From the NCBI GenBank assembly GCA_947169985.1, contig CAMVRW010000178.1, positions 1-5,427 on the forward strand: a stretch of DNA of 5,427 bases. Direction: 5' to 3'. This document shows, in pieces, positions 1 to 5,427 of this stretch. Source of the stretch: an uncultured Butyrivibrio sp. Its GTDB lineage: Bacteria > Bacillota > Clostridia > Lachnospirales > Lachnospiraceae. The notes beneath the pieces are model-generated. The model was not told the origin of the DNA. It made no database searches and worked only from the letters and a program-made list of their open reading frames with translations. Each line of letters begins with the position of its first letter. Position 1 is the first letter of the stretch. The translations under genes were made by a program, and so were the position numbers.

Positions 1-5
1 AGCGA

Positions 6-695
6 ATGAACAAAGCTATGGCGATGGACATTCAGAAAAACATGATGAGAAGACTTGGCGCTGAGATCGATTTTGTTGTCAGATACTGCGACGAGGCAAC
101 CGGAACTGTTTACGGCGATAGACTTTCAGCACTTTCGATGAGGGGAGTAAGGAACTACACCTCGATCAATGGAAGAAAGCCAAATATTATTCCTGGAATG
201 ATCGTTCAGGCAAAGATCATAGCTGTAGCAAGAGAGTATATCACAGTTGATGCAGCCGGAGCAGAGATCAGAATTCCGATTGAGGAAATCTCATGGCTTT
301 ATATGGCAGATGCCAGGGAGTTTGATGGAATCAAGACATCGGAGTGCTACAGAGTTGGAAGCAGGGTGAATGTAAAGATCCTCTCAGCTGAGCCAAAGAG
401 AGTAAAGGTATTTAACTCATCTTACACACTTATCGAGGCAACAGGTTCAATCAAGCAGGCTAAGGCTAACCCAAGACTTAAGTATTTTGCTGAGTTCAAT
501 CCCGGAGATTTCTATGCAGGAATAATCACTGGAATAACTGAAGCCGGGGTATTCGTTAATCTTGACAACAAGATGGATTGTGTATGCAAACACCCTACAT
601 CGGGCAGAAGAATGCCGATCATGGGTGAGCAGGTAGTAGTAAGAATAAATTCCAAGGATGAAGATAAGAAATTCATCTATGGAAGCTTGAAATAA
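6..695 (+). CDS. S1 RNA-binding domain protein, probably 5'-truncated by the window edge
   Basis: Likely an RNA-binding accessory protein built from S1 (OB-fold) modules; substrate unknown. Numbering from the ATG at 6 (229 aa), residues about 62-125 begin with PGMIVQAKIIAV and continue to a PIEEIS segment, the usual S1 pattern of a G-V-V-x-G-x-V strand, a second strand and an 'IP.sElS' turn. Residues about 165-229 hold a second, shorter copy (PGDFYAGIITGITEAGVFV, then GEQVVVRI). Residues 17-45 (LGAEIDFVV... to RLSALSMRG) resemble the tail of another S1-like unit whose first half would lie upstream. The frame is open to the left edge (CGA at 3-5), no ribosome binding site is visible for ATG 6, 18, 24 or 42, and the first residues do not look like a domain start, so I think the true start is outside the window. 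No membrane segment or signal peptide is seen. It is not ribosomal protein S1, which is much longer with four to six better-conserved repeats. A hairpin-bearing 61-base gap separates it from the Tad-like genes. S1 assignment is fairly sure; function is not. Confidence 0.75.
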   Translation: MNKAMAMDIQKNMMRRLGAEIDFVVRYCDEATGTVYGDRLSALSMRGVRNYTSINGRKPNIIPGMIVQAKIIAVAREYITVDAAGAEIRIPIEEISWLYMADAREFDGIKTSECYRVGSRVNVKILSAEPKRVKVFNSSYTLIEATGSIKQAKANPRLKYFAEFNPGDFYAGIITGITEAGVFVNLDNKMDCVCKHPTSGRRMPIMGEQVVVRINSKDEDKKFIYGSLK

Positions 696-702
696 AAAAT
701 AA

Positions 703-727
703 GCTGCTCTTCTAATAGGAGGGCAGC
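703..727. other. Intergenic hairpin between the S1-domain gene and the cpaB-like gene
   Basis: GCTGCTCTTC (703-712) can pair with GGAGGGCAGC (718-727) around a TAATA loop, giving 10 consecutive pairs including two G-T(U) wobbles. On the + strand it is followed by GAATTTGCG, not a U-tract, so it is at best a weak terminator for the S1 gene. Read on the - strand the stem is followed directly by TTATTTTTTATT, which looks like an intrinsic terminator, yet no - strand gene is evident here. It may instead be an mRNA processing or stability element that lets the S1 gene and the downstream genes be expressed at different levels. The right arm contains AGGAGG (717-722), an SD-like sequence that would be buried in the stem; the SD used by the next gene lies outside it at 741-746. 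Confidence 0.5.
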
Positions 728-756
728 GAATTTGCGAAAGAAGGAGCATTTAACCA

Positions 757-1710
757 ATGAGAAAAAACAAATTCAAGCTGATCATCTCCATATTGGTGGC
801 GGTTCTCATTATCCTTGCCGGATGCATCGCGATCATCTATGTCGGAAAAAAGACACTTGATGAAAAGACTGCACAGATCAATGAACTCCAGTATGAGATC
901 GATTCAAACAAACAGGTCGTTTATGTAGCCAAAAAGGATATTTCCGCTGGTGAGACTCTTGTGGTTGACGAAAATATCATGAAGCAGGAGATCTATACAG
1001 GACTTGAAACAGATTATTACCTTCCTGATGAGAGCGTTGGCGGAGTAGCAGTACTAGATATCAGAGCGCTTGAACCTATCATGTCCGATATGGTGACAAC
1101 TCTTCAGGTTCAGCAGGACACAAGAGAGTATGAGATTGCAGTAGCAAACCTTATGACAGACCAGGAGGAATATGACTACGTTGATGTTCGCGTCATGTTC
1201 CCTACAGGAGAAGACTATACAGTTCTTTCTAAGAAACCTGTTCACAACCTCATCCGTGATAACTGCGTTTTCTATTCATATCTTACCGAAGATGAGATCT
1301 TAAGAATGGCATCAGCAACAATCGATGCATATACGGTTACCGGAACTTACATCTATACAACACGTTATGTAGAGCCTAACCTCCAGGAGGAATCAGTTCC
1401 AAATTATGTAGTAAGGCCCGAAGTAATAGATCTTATCAATTCAGATCCTAACATTCTCTCAATCGCAAAAGAAACCCTTAATCTTGAAGCAAGAATAAAT
1501 CTTGAGCAGAGGCTTATCGGACTCTCAGAAGATACTCTTAAGGCTGTATCAGAGGGACATGGAATCGCAGATACAGCAAAGAGAAGCGCCCAGCTTGGCG
1601 TTCAGTACTCGGCAAACTCAGAAGACAGTGCAGAAATCACAGATGAAGCAGCAACAGAAAACACAGAGGCAGCTACAGAAGGTTCCTCAGAAGAGACAAC
1701 TACACCATAA
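757..1710 (+). CDS. cpaB: CpaB/RcpC-like SAF-domain Flp pilus assembly protein
   Basis: Membrane-anchored extracytoplasmic component of a Tad/Flp-type assembly machine; CpaB/RcpC proteins act on the outer side of the cytoplasmic membrane during pilus assembly, exact role unsettled. Of 317 aa, residues 1-7 are basic, 8-29 form one hydrophobic segment, and 31-51 are a short coiled-coil-like stretch. Residues 54-115 are a SAF domain: VVYVAKKDISAGETLVVDE matches the family's 'v.Va..dI.aGt.lt.ddl', and GGVAVLDIRALEPI matches the second half, with Leu105 where Gly is usual. Residues about 122-165 (EYEIAVANL, then YVDVRVMFPTGEDYTVL) fit the RcpC core with its 'GD.VDV' strand. Residues about 285-317 are a disordered Ala/Glu/Thr/Ser tail. 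The membrane segment also contains Leu-Ala-Gly-Cys23, a lipobox-like motif, though the residues after Cys stay hydrophobic. Start supported by AAGGAG at 741-746, 10 bases before ATG. The TadZ-like gene follows after 15 bases. Confidence 0.82.
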   Translation: MRKNKFKLIISILVAVLIILAGCIAIIYVGKKTLDEKTAQINELQYEIDSNKQVVYVAKKDISAGETLVVDENIMKQEIYTGLETDYYLPDESVGGVAVLDIRALEPIMSDMVTTLQVQQDTREYEIAVANLMTDQEEYDYVDVRVMFPTGEDYTVLSKKPVHNLIRDNCVFYSYLTEDEILRMASATIDAYTVTGTYIYTTRYVEPNLQEESVPNYVVRPEVIDLINSDPNILSIAKETLNLEARINLEQRLIGLSEDTLKAVSEGHGIADTAKRSAQLGVQYSANSEDSAEITDEAATENTEAATEGSSEETTTP

Positions 1711-1725
1711 CTGAGGAGGTTACAA

Positions 1726-2364
1726 ATGGCTAAAACAATCGCTTTTCGTGGCAAAGAAAAAGGAGATTTTCCTTATTATATAGCAAAGTCTCTTGCCAGC
1801 AATAAATTCAAGGTGGCAGTTATCGACAACAGCTACGCTAAAGACCTATATGAATCTGTGCATCAGTATAAGGATGATGAACAGTCAGTAGAAAAAGAAA
1901 ACATCGTTTACATAAGAGACGCAGAGGTTACAGAAGATTTTAAAGACAAGTTTGATTATGTCGTTTACTACATGGGCCTTAATGAGACAGAGCAAAGCGC
2001 TGAATATTCATTTATCCTTCATGATTACAGCAGGGGTGGCATCCATAGGATGCAGGAGACAGATAAAGAGCTTCTTGATAACTCCTACTTCATTATGAGA
2101 GATAAGGTTTCAAACAAGGTCACAGAAAGAGATGTGGTAAAGCTCCTTGAGATAAAAGAGGATCAGGTACTCGGGTATATTCCTCTTGATGACAAGGATG
2201 AGATCGCATACATCAACTTTTCTCACACCGGCAGGCAGCGAATCAAGGATACATCGGTTGATATGCAGCTTGCAGTAATGTCAGCACTTGCAATCGTTAC
2301 CGGTGATGATATGAAGACAGTAAAAAAATACTACAGAAAGGCAAAGCGCAACAGACGCTTTTAA
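1726..2364 (+). CDS. TadZ/CpaE/MinD-fold-like protein lacking a P-loop (first of two)
   Basis: Probably a cytoplasmic scaffold or localisation factor for the secretion motor, by analogy with TadZ/CpaE, the ParA/MinD-family protein that directs Tad machinery to its site. The 212-aa sequence follows the order of that fold: strand 1 TIAFRGKEKGDFPYYIAKSLA (residues 4-24), where a Walker A loop would be expected but no GKT/S is present; strand FKVAVIDN (28-35), like 'kVlliD'; FDYVVYYMG (76-84), like 'yDyviiD.p'; and GYIPLDD (150-156) followed by a helix (about 175-195), like 'ipyD...' and the C-terminal helix of the family. The end (200-212) is strongly basic. No membrane segment, and no receiver domain as found in full-length TadZ. 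The start has a near-perfect SD (GAGGAGGT, 1713-1720) five bases before ATG. It lies 15 bases after cpaB and 10 before a second protein of the same general kind. Fold assignment rests on strand pattern alone and could be wrong; it is otherwise an unrecognised hypothetical protein. Confidence 0.55.
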   Translation: MAKTIAFRGKEKGDFPYYIAKSLASNKFKVAVIDNSYAKDLYESVHQYKDDEQSVEKENIVYIRDAEVTEDFKDKFDYVVYYMGLNETEQSAEYSFILHDYSRGGIHRMQETDKELLDNSYFIMRDKVSNKVTERDVVKLLEIKEDQVLGYIPLDDKDEIAYINFSHTGRQRIKDTSVDMQLAVMSALAIVTGDDMKTVKKYYRKAKRNRRF

Positions 2365-2374
2365 GGTGGATTAG

Positions 2375-3556
2375 ATGGTTATCTTATTTAAAGGCACAGA
2401 CAAAGCAAAAAACTATGCACCGCAGGCGCTCTCACTTTGCGCTGGCCTTGCAGCTACAAAATATCTTAAAAAGACGCTGGTGCTTCAGCTTACAACCAAA
2501 TATCCGGTTGAAAAGTACCTGATCGGAAAAAGAGTTGGAGAGCAGTCCATCGATGATAACAAATACATCTTTGAGGATACAGGAATGGACTCTCTCACAA
2601 GAAGGGCCGGAGTAAAATCGTTTACAAACAGCCACTTTGCAAATGCGGTTGTACCGGCTGTATCAAGCGATAATCTTTTTGACATCCTTAAGGTATCTAA
2701 AAAGGTTGAAGCAGACGTTGAAAGAGAAGTTATCCAGGAGCCTGAATCTGTCGGAGCTATTATCAAATCTGCAGAGAGGATCTATGACAATGTATTTATC
2801 CTCTGCGATGGAAAAGCGGATAAGGTAGTTGAAGCAGTTCTTCCTTATGTTGATAAGACAGTTACCTGTATATCACAGGGCAAAAAGGAAGAGATCACAG
2901 CTCCGGGCACTGCAAATAGCTACTATCTTGTAACAAATTATGATTACAAGAGTCAGTTCTCAGCCCGCCACATGCAAAAGCTCTATGGTGCCAAGAAGAT
3001 GTACATAATGCCATACAACGTGGACTTCAAGGATTATTACACCAATGAGAACATGATCCAGTTCATTCTTTCAAATACAGAGCCGGAAAAGAGTGACTAT
3101 TCATATCACCTTATCACCGAGATGAGCAAGCTCACAAGAGTTCTCATAGGCGATGATGAAGAAGATGATGATGAGTTCAGATTCAACTCAAAGACCTTTA
3201 CCAGACTCGTTCAGGAACCTAAGGTGCTTTCAGGCGGGAATGCCAGGATTGAAGTTACAGAGAAAAAATTCCTTCGCCCGTCAAAAACACTTGTACATGT
3301 AAGTGTAAATGAAGAGTTCCAAGAGGAACCCGAAAGCGAGACAGTAGAAGCACTGGATCCTAAGCAGCTTAAGAAACTTAAGGCAGAGAAGAAAAAAGAA
3401 GAAAGGCGCCTTAAGAAGGAAGAAGCCAAGAAGATAAGAGAAGAAAAGAAAGCAGAAAAAGCAAGGATCAAAGAGCAGAAAAAGTCAGGCAAGGAGATAA
3501 AGGAAGAAACTGAGGGCCATATGTTTGAAAGAGGCCTTGAAAGAAAGGAAGCCTAA
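2375..3556 (+). CDS. TadZ/ParA-fold-like protein lacking a P-loop, with Lys/Glu-rich C-terminal helix (second of two)
   Basis: Function unrecognised by sequence identity; inferred to be a second pseudo-ATPase scaffold of the Tad-like machine. In the 393 aa, residues 2-27 give a strand plus helix (VILFKGTDKAKNYAPQALS...) where a P-loop would be, but neither GKT/S nor the ParA 'KGGxGKT' is present. TLVLQLT (34-40) takes the place of 'VLliD.D', YDNVFILCDG (137-146) resembles 'yDyViiDtg', KTVTCISQ (161-168) the next strand, and MPYNVDFKDYYTNENMIQFI (212-231) the 'iPyn..f' segment plus final helix. Residues 260-267 are an acidic patch, 291-312 may be a small beta segment, and 330-380 are an almost uninterrupted Lys/Glu/Arg/Ala helix, coded by a purine-rich tract at 3362-3514. 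SD-like AAGGTGG (2363-2369) overlaps the stop codon of the previous gene, five bases before ATG, so translation is probably coupled. Its stop at 3554-3556 is one base before the cpaF-like start. Confidence 0.55.
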   Translation: MVILFKGTDKAKNYAPQALSLCAGLAATKYLKKTLVLQLTTKYPVEKYLIGKRVGEQSIDDNKYIFEDTGMDSLTRRAGVKSFTNSHFANAVVPAVSSDNLFDILKVSKKVEADVEREVIQEPESVGAIIKSAERIYDNVFILCDGKADKVVEAVLPYVDKTVTCISQGKKEEITAPGTANSYYLVTNYDYKSQFSARHMQKLYGAKKMYIMPYNVDFKDYYTNENMIQFILSNTEPEKSDYSYHLITEMSKLTRVLIGDDEEDDDEFRFNSKTFTRLVQEPKVLSGGNARIEVTEKKFLRPSKTLVHVSVNEEFQEEPESETVEALDPKQLKKLKAEKKKEERRLKKEEAKKIREEKKAEKARIKEQKKSGKEIKEETEGHMFERGLERKEA

Positions 3557-3560
3557 GATG
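3545..3560 (+). promoter_or_regulatory. Ribosome binding site that fixes the cpaF-like start at ATG 3558
   Basis: AAGGA (3545-3549) lies 8 bases before ATG 3558-3560 and sits inside the last codons of the preceding gene, whose stop (3554-3556) is one base before that ATG. The frame stays open upstream to a TTG at 3525, but that start would overlap the preceding gene by 32 bases, lacks a comparable SD, and would put a charged 11-residue leader ahead of the membrane segment. ATG 3558 is therefore preferred. The arrangement suggests translational coupling of the two genes. Confidence 0.75.
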
Positions 3561-5411
3561 CAAACCCTGAATTTAGTTCTGATCTTGGTGATCGGAGCAG
3601 CACTTATCGCATTTCTGTTCTGGTACTTCACCAAGCTTTCAAAATCAGAAGAACAGCTGGATTTTGAAAATCCATACACAATAAAGCACATCACTTCTCA
3701 GGTGGCAGAAGAGTTCTCCAGTGCACTTAAAGTCAACCTTAAAGAGCAGAACCTTACAAGACGAGAGCTTGAAGCAAGGGAATCCGCCAAGCAGGAGCTT
3801 CGTATATCACTTAAGGAGTCAGCATACGGAAATCCCATAGCCAAGAAGTATATAAAGAACTTCATCAAGGATATCATCAGAGGAAAGTCCATCGGAGTCA
3901 CTGAAGACACCGTAAACAACGTCATTGCATTTGATAATCCGGTAAGGCTCACAACAAGAGATAAGTTCGAGATAATGCTTTACTTCTATATGAAGGAGTA
4001 CAGGAAAGATGGACTTATTCAGCTAATTGAGGACTATGAATGGTTAAGCCCCAAGATCGATAGCGATGGCGACTACACATATGAAGTCACTGATGAGGAA
4101 ATTGAGGAAGCATACAAGGATTTCATTGTAACTATAGAGCATATCGACTATGAGGATAAGCTGGAGATCATCGCCCAGAGAGTATTCTCTGAATACAAGG
4201 GCTTTGGTGCAGCGGATATCCTTTTCGACAATGCAATTGATGAAATCGATGGCGGTACATCTGGTGTTCCGTTTACCGGTTATTCATCTACATCAGAAGA
4301 GCAGCCCTATTCTTATGAATCCGTATGGATCAAGGTACATGGTATCGACCTTAAGCTTTCATTCCTTAGCCTTGAGTCACACGATGAGCTCGTAAGAATC
4401 TGCTCAAATGTGTATAAGCATAATGCACCGATGGCACTTTCAAGAAGAAATCCAAAGGTTGTATCTACCATGATGGATAACTCCCGTGTGGTTGTTGCAA
4501 GGCCGCCGCTGTCTGATTCCTGGGAATTCTTTGTTCGTAAGTTTGACTCAATGCCATCCCTTGATCCAACAGTTGTACTTTCAGATGAGGGCAACATTGT
4601 TCCGATCACAATGATCAAATGGCTGATTAAAGGCTATAGCAACGTTATCATCACCGGAATGCAGGCATCTGGTAAGACAACGACACTTAAGTCCATTCTT
4701 TCATTTGTGCCTAAATCTGAGAATATCCGTATCCAGGAGCTGGCATTTGAGAGTAACCTCCGCCAGGCTTATCCGGACAGAAATATCTCAGTACTTCAGG
4801 AAACAGATAATGTTACAGCCCAGGAAGGCCTTGACCTTGAAAAGAAGATGAATGGTTCATACTTCGTATTTGCCGAGGTTGCTACCGCTGAGGGAGCTTC
4901 ATGGCTTGTACAGACTGCTCAGGTAGGTAATAAGTCAACAATTGGTACTCACCATGCAAAGACCATTCGAGACCTTATCATATCAATGAGAAATAACCTT
5001 TTGGATGCTCACTCGGGAGCAGGATTCCAGTCGGAAAAAGCAGCTGAGGAAATGGTAGCAAGAGCGATCAATATTGATTTCCATATGGAATCAGTTGCTG
5101 GGCATCGTTTCTGCTCCAGAATTACAGAGATTATTCCTATTGAGGATACAAGATATCCTTCAGAACTTCCGCAGAATGAAACACTTCCAATTGACGAGAA
5201 GATGAAGCTCGATACGATGGAGAATTTCAAGAGAGGCACAGACAGGGCGGTTTATACATCAAGAGATCTCGTAGTATTCGAGAATGGCAGATATGTATTT
5301 AAGAACATGCCTTCTGAAACACTTATGGAAAAGATTAGGTTAAACCTTAAGTCTGATGACCAGAGAAAGCTCTTTGAATCAGAGTTTGATGAACTAAGAA
5401 AGTATGCATAA
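3558..5411 (+). CDS. cpaF: CpaF/TadA-family secretion ATPase with N-terminal membrane anchor
   Basis: Motor ATPase of the VirB11/CpaF/TadA (type II/IV secretion) family; such proteins form hexamers on the inner face of the membrane and power assembly of Flp pili or related structures through TadB/TadC-type partners. From ATG 3558 it is 617 aa. Residues 4-24 are a single hydrophobic segment (LNLVLILVIGAALIAFLFWYF) followed by Lys, predicting a short outside N-terminus and a cytoplasmic body. Residues about 30-205 are an extension I do not recognise. The CpaF N-terminal domain covers about 210-330 (AADILFDNAIDEI; then DNSRVVVARPPLS, the 'dGsRv.a..pP' element, and FFVRKFDS). The motor domain has Walker A GMQASGKT (367-374, Lys373), an Asp-box equivalent IRIQELAFESNL (390-401), a Walker B equivalent YFVFAEV (435-441, Glu440) and a His-box TIGTHHAKT (461-469). 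The usual 'GEvRg.E' is EVATAE here, losing the Arg. The family's closing region is seen at about 518-600. It is longer than typical CpaF, which is often around 400-500 aa and soluble. Family call is secure; ATPase activity is inferred from the intact Walker A and Glu440. Confidence 0.88.
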   Translation: MQTLNLVLILVIGAALIAFLFWYFTKLSKSEEQLDFENPYTIKHITSQVAEEFSSALKVNLKEQNLTRRELEARESAKQELRISLKESAYGNPIAKKYIKNFIKDIIRGKSIGVTEDTVNNVIAFDNPVRLTTRDKFEIMLYFYMKEYRKDGLIQLIEDYEWLSPKIDSDGDYTYEVTDEEIEEAYKDFIVTIEHIDYEDKLEIIAQRVFSEYKGFGAADILFDNAIDEIDGGTSGVPFTGYSSTSEEQPYSYESVWIKVHGIDLKLSFLSLESHDELVRICSNVYKHNAPMALSRRNPKVVSTMMDNSRVVVARPPLSDSWEFFVRKFDSMPSLDPTVVLSDEGNIVPITMIKWLIKGYSNVIITGMQASGKTTTLKSILSFVPKSENIRIQELAFESNLRQAYPDRNISVLQETDNVTAQEGLDLEKKMNGSYFVFAEVATAEGASWLVQTAQVGNKSTIGTHHAKTIRDLIISMRNNLLDAHSGAGFQSEKAAEEMVARAINIDFHMESVAGHRFCSRITEIIPIEDTRYPSELPQNETLPIDEKMKLDTMENFKRGTDRAVYTSRDLVVFENGRYVFKNMPSETLMEKIRLNLKSDDQRKLFESEFDELRKYA

Positions 5412-5412
5412 T

Positions 5413-5427
5413 GGGAGAAAATAAATG
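5413..5427 (+). promoter_or_regulatory. Ribosome binding site and start codon of the next gene (cut by window end)
   Basis: GGGAG (5413-5417) is followed after 7 bases by ATG at 5425-5427, the last three bases of the window, so a further gene of the operon most likely begins there. An alternative ATG at 5411-5413 overlaps the cpaF-like stop as TAATG but has only a weak upstream SD (AAGAAAG). In Tad loci the gene after the motor ATPase is usually a TadB/TadC-type membrane platform protein; nothing of its coding sequence is visible here. Confidence 0.5.

Noticed and set aside
732..857. Small reading frame starting at TTG 732, nine bases after the AGGAGG at 717-722, overlapping the start of cpaB in another frame
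   Set aside because: The SD is inside a hairpin, the start is TTG, the product is a composition artefact of the cpaB frame, and cpaB has its own SD at 741-746.
1502..1714. Gln-rich + strand open frame overlapping the end of cpaB
   Set aside because: Low-complexity shadow of the Ala/Glu/Thr tail in another frame; no SD and no separate support.
2039..2053. Perfect short inverted repeat GCATCC-ATA-GGATGC inside the first TadZ-like gene
   Set aside because: Only 6 bp, within coding sequence, no T-run after it, and expected by chance in 5 kb.
3211..3492. - strand open frame of 93 codons opposite the Lys/Glu-rich tail, rich in Ser/Phe/Leu
   Set aside because: It is the mirror of the purine-rich Lys/Glu codons; no SD or domain supports it and the + strand gene is convincing.
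3525..3557. Upstream TTG start giving the CpaF-like protein 11 extra residues
   Set aside because: It overlaps the preceding gene, lacks a good SD and adds a charged leader; ATG 3558 has AAGGA at the right distance.
1..5427. Searched by eye for CRISPR repeats, insertion-sequence ends, tRNA genes, attachment sites and sigma-70-type promoters
   Set aside because: No regularly spaced repeats, terminal inverted repeats, tRNA-like folds or convincing -35/-10 pairs were seen; the operon promoter is probably upstream of the window.

Overview
The window carries five co-directional, tightly packed genes on the + strand. They read as part of a Tad/Flp-type (type IV pilus or type II secretion-like) assembly locus of a Gram-positive anaerobe. 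Base composition is moderately AT-rich, Leu is mostly CTT, Arg mostly AGA/AGG, and Shine-Dalgarno sequences are strong (AGGAGG, AAGGAG). No secretin gene is seen between the cpaB-like and cpaF-like genes, although one is usual there in diderm Tad loci. Together these suggest a clostridial, Lachnospiraceae-like host such as the Butyrivibrio/Roseburia group. That assignment is inferred from style of sequence, not from a marker gene.

Layout: (1) up to 695, a protein with two recognisable S1-type RNA-binding segments, probably cut at its 5' end by the window edge; (2) 696-756, a 61-base gap with a 10-bp hairpin; (3) 757-1710, a CpaB/RcpC-like SAF-domain protein with an N-terminal membrane segment; (4) 1726-2364 and (5) 2375-3556, two adjacent proteins that look like ParA/MinD/TadZ-fold proteins which have lost the nucleotide-binding P-loop, the second ending in a long Lys/Glu-rich helix; (6) 3558-5411, a CpaF/TadA-family secretion ATPase with intact Walker A but altered downstream motifs, a long N-terminal extension and a membrane anchor. 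A further gene begins at the right edge (ATG 5425, or less likely ATG 5411).

Genes 757-5411 are separated by 1 to 15 bases, each with its own ribosome binding site, so they are almost certainly one operon. The likely job is to build or power a membrane machine. The CpaF-like motor would drive an inner-membrane TadB/TadC-like platform (expected downstream, not in the window). The CpaB-like protein would act on the outer face of the membrane, and the two TadZ-like pseudo-ATPases would position or scaffold the motor. The unusual parts are the doubled, P-loop-less TadZ-like proteins, the membrane-anchored motor ATPase, and the upstream S1 RNA-binding protein. Whether this is a chromosomal pilus locus or part of a conjugative or other mobile element cannot be decided from the window: no relaxase, VirB4, integrase or replication gene is present.
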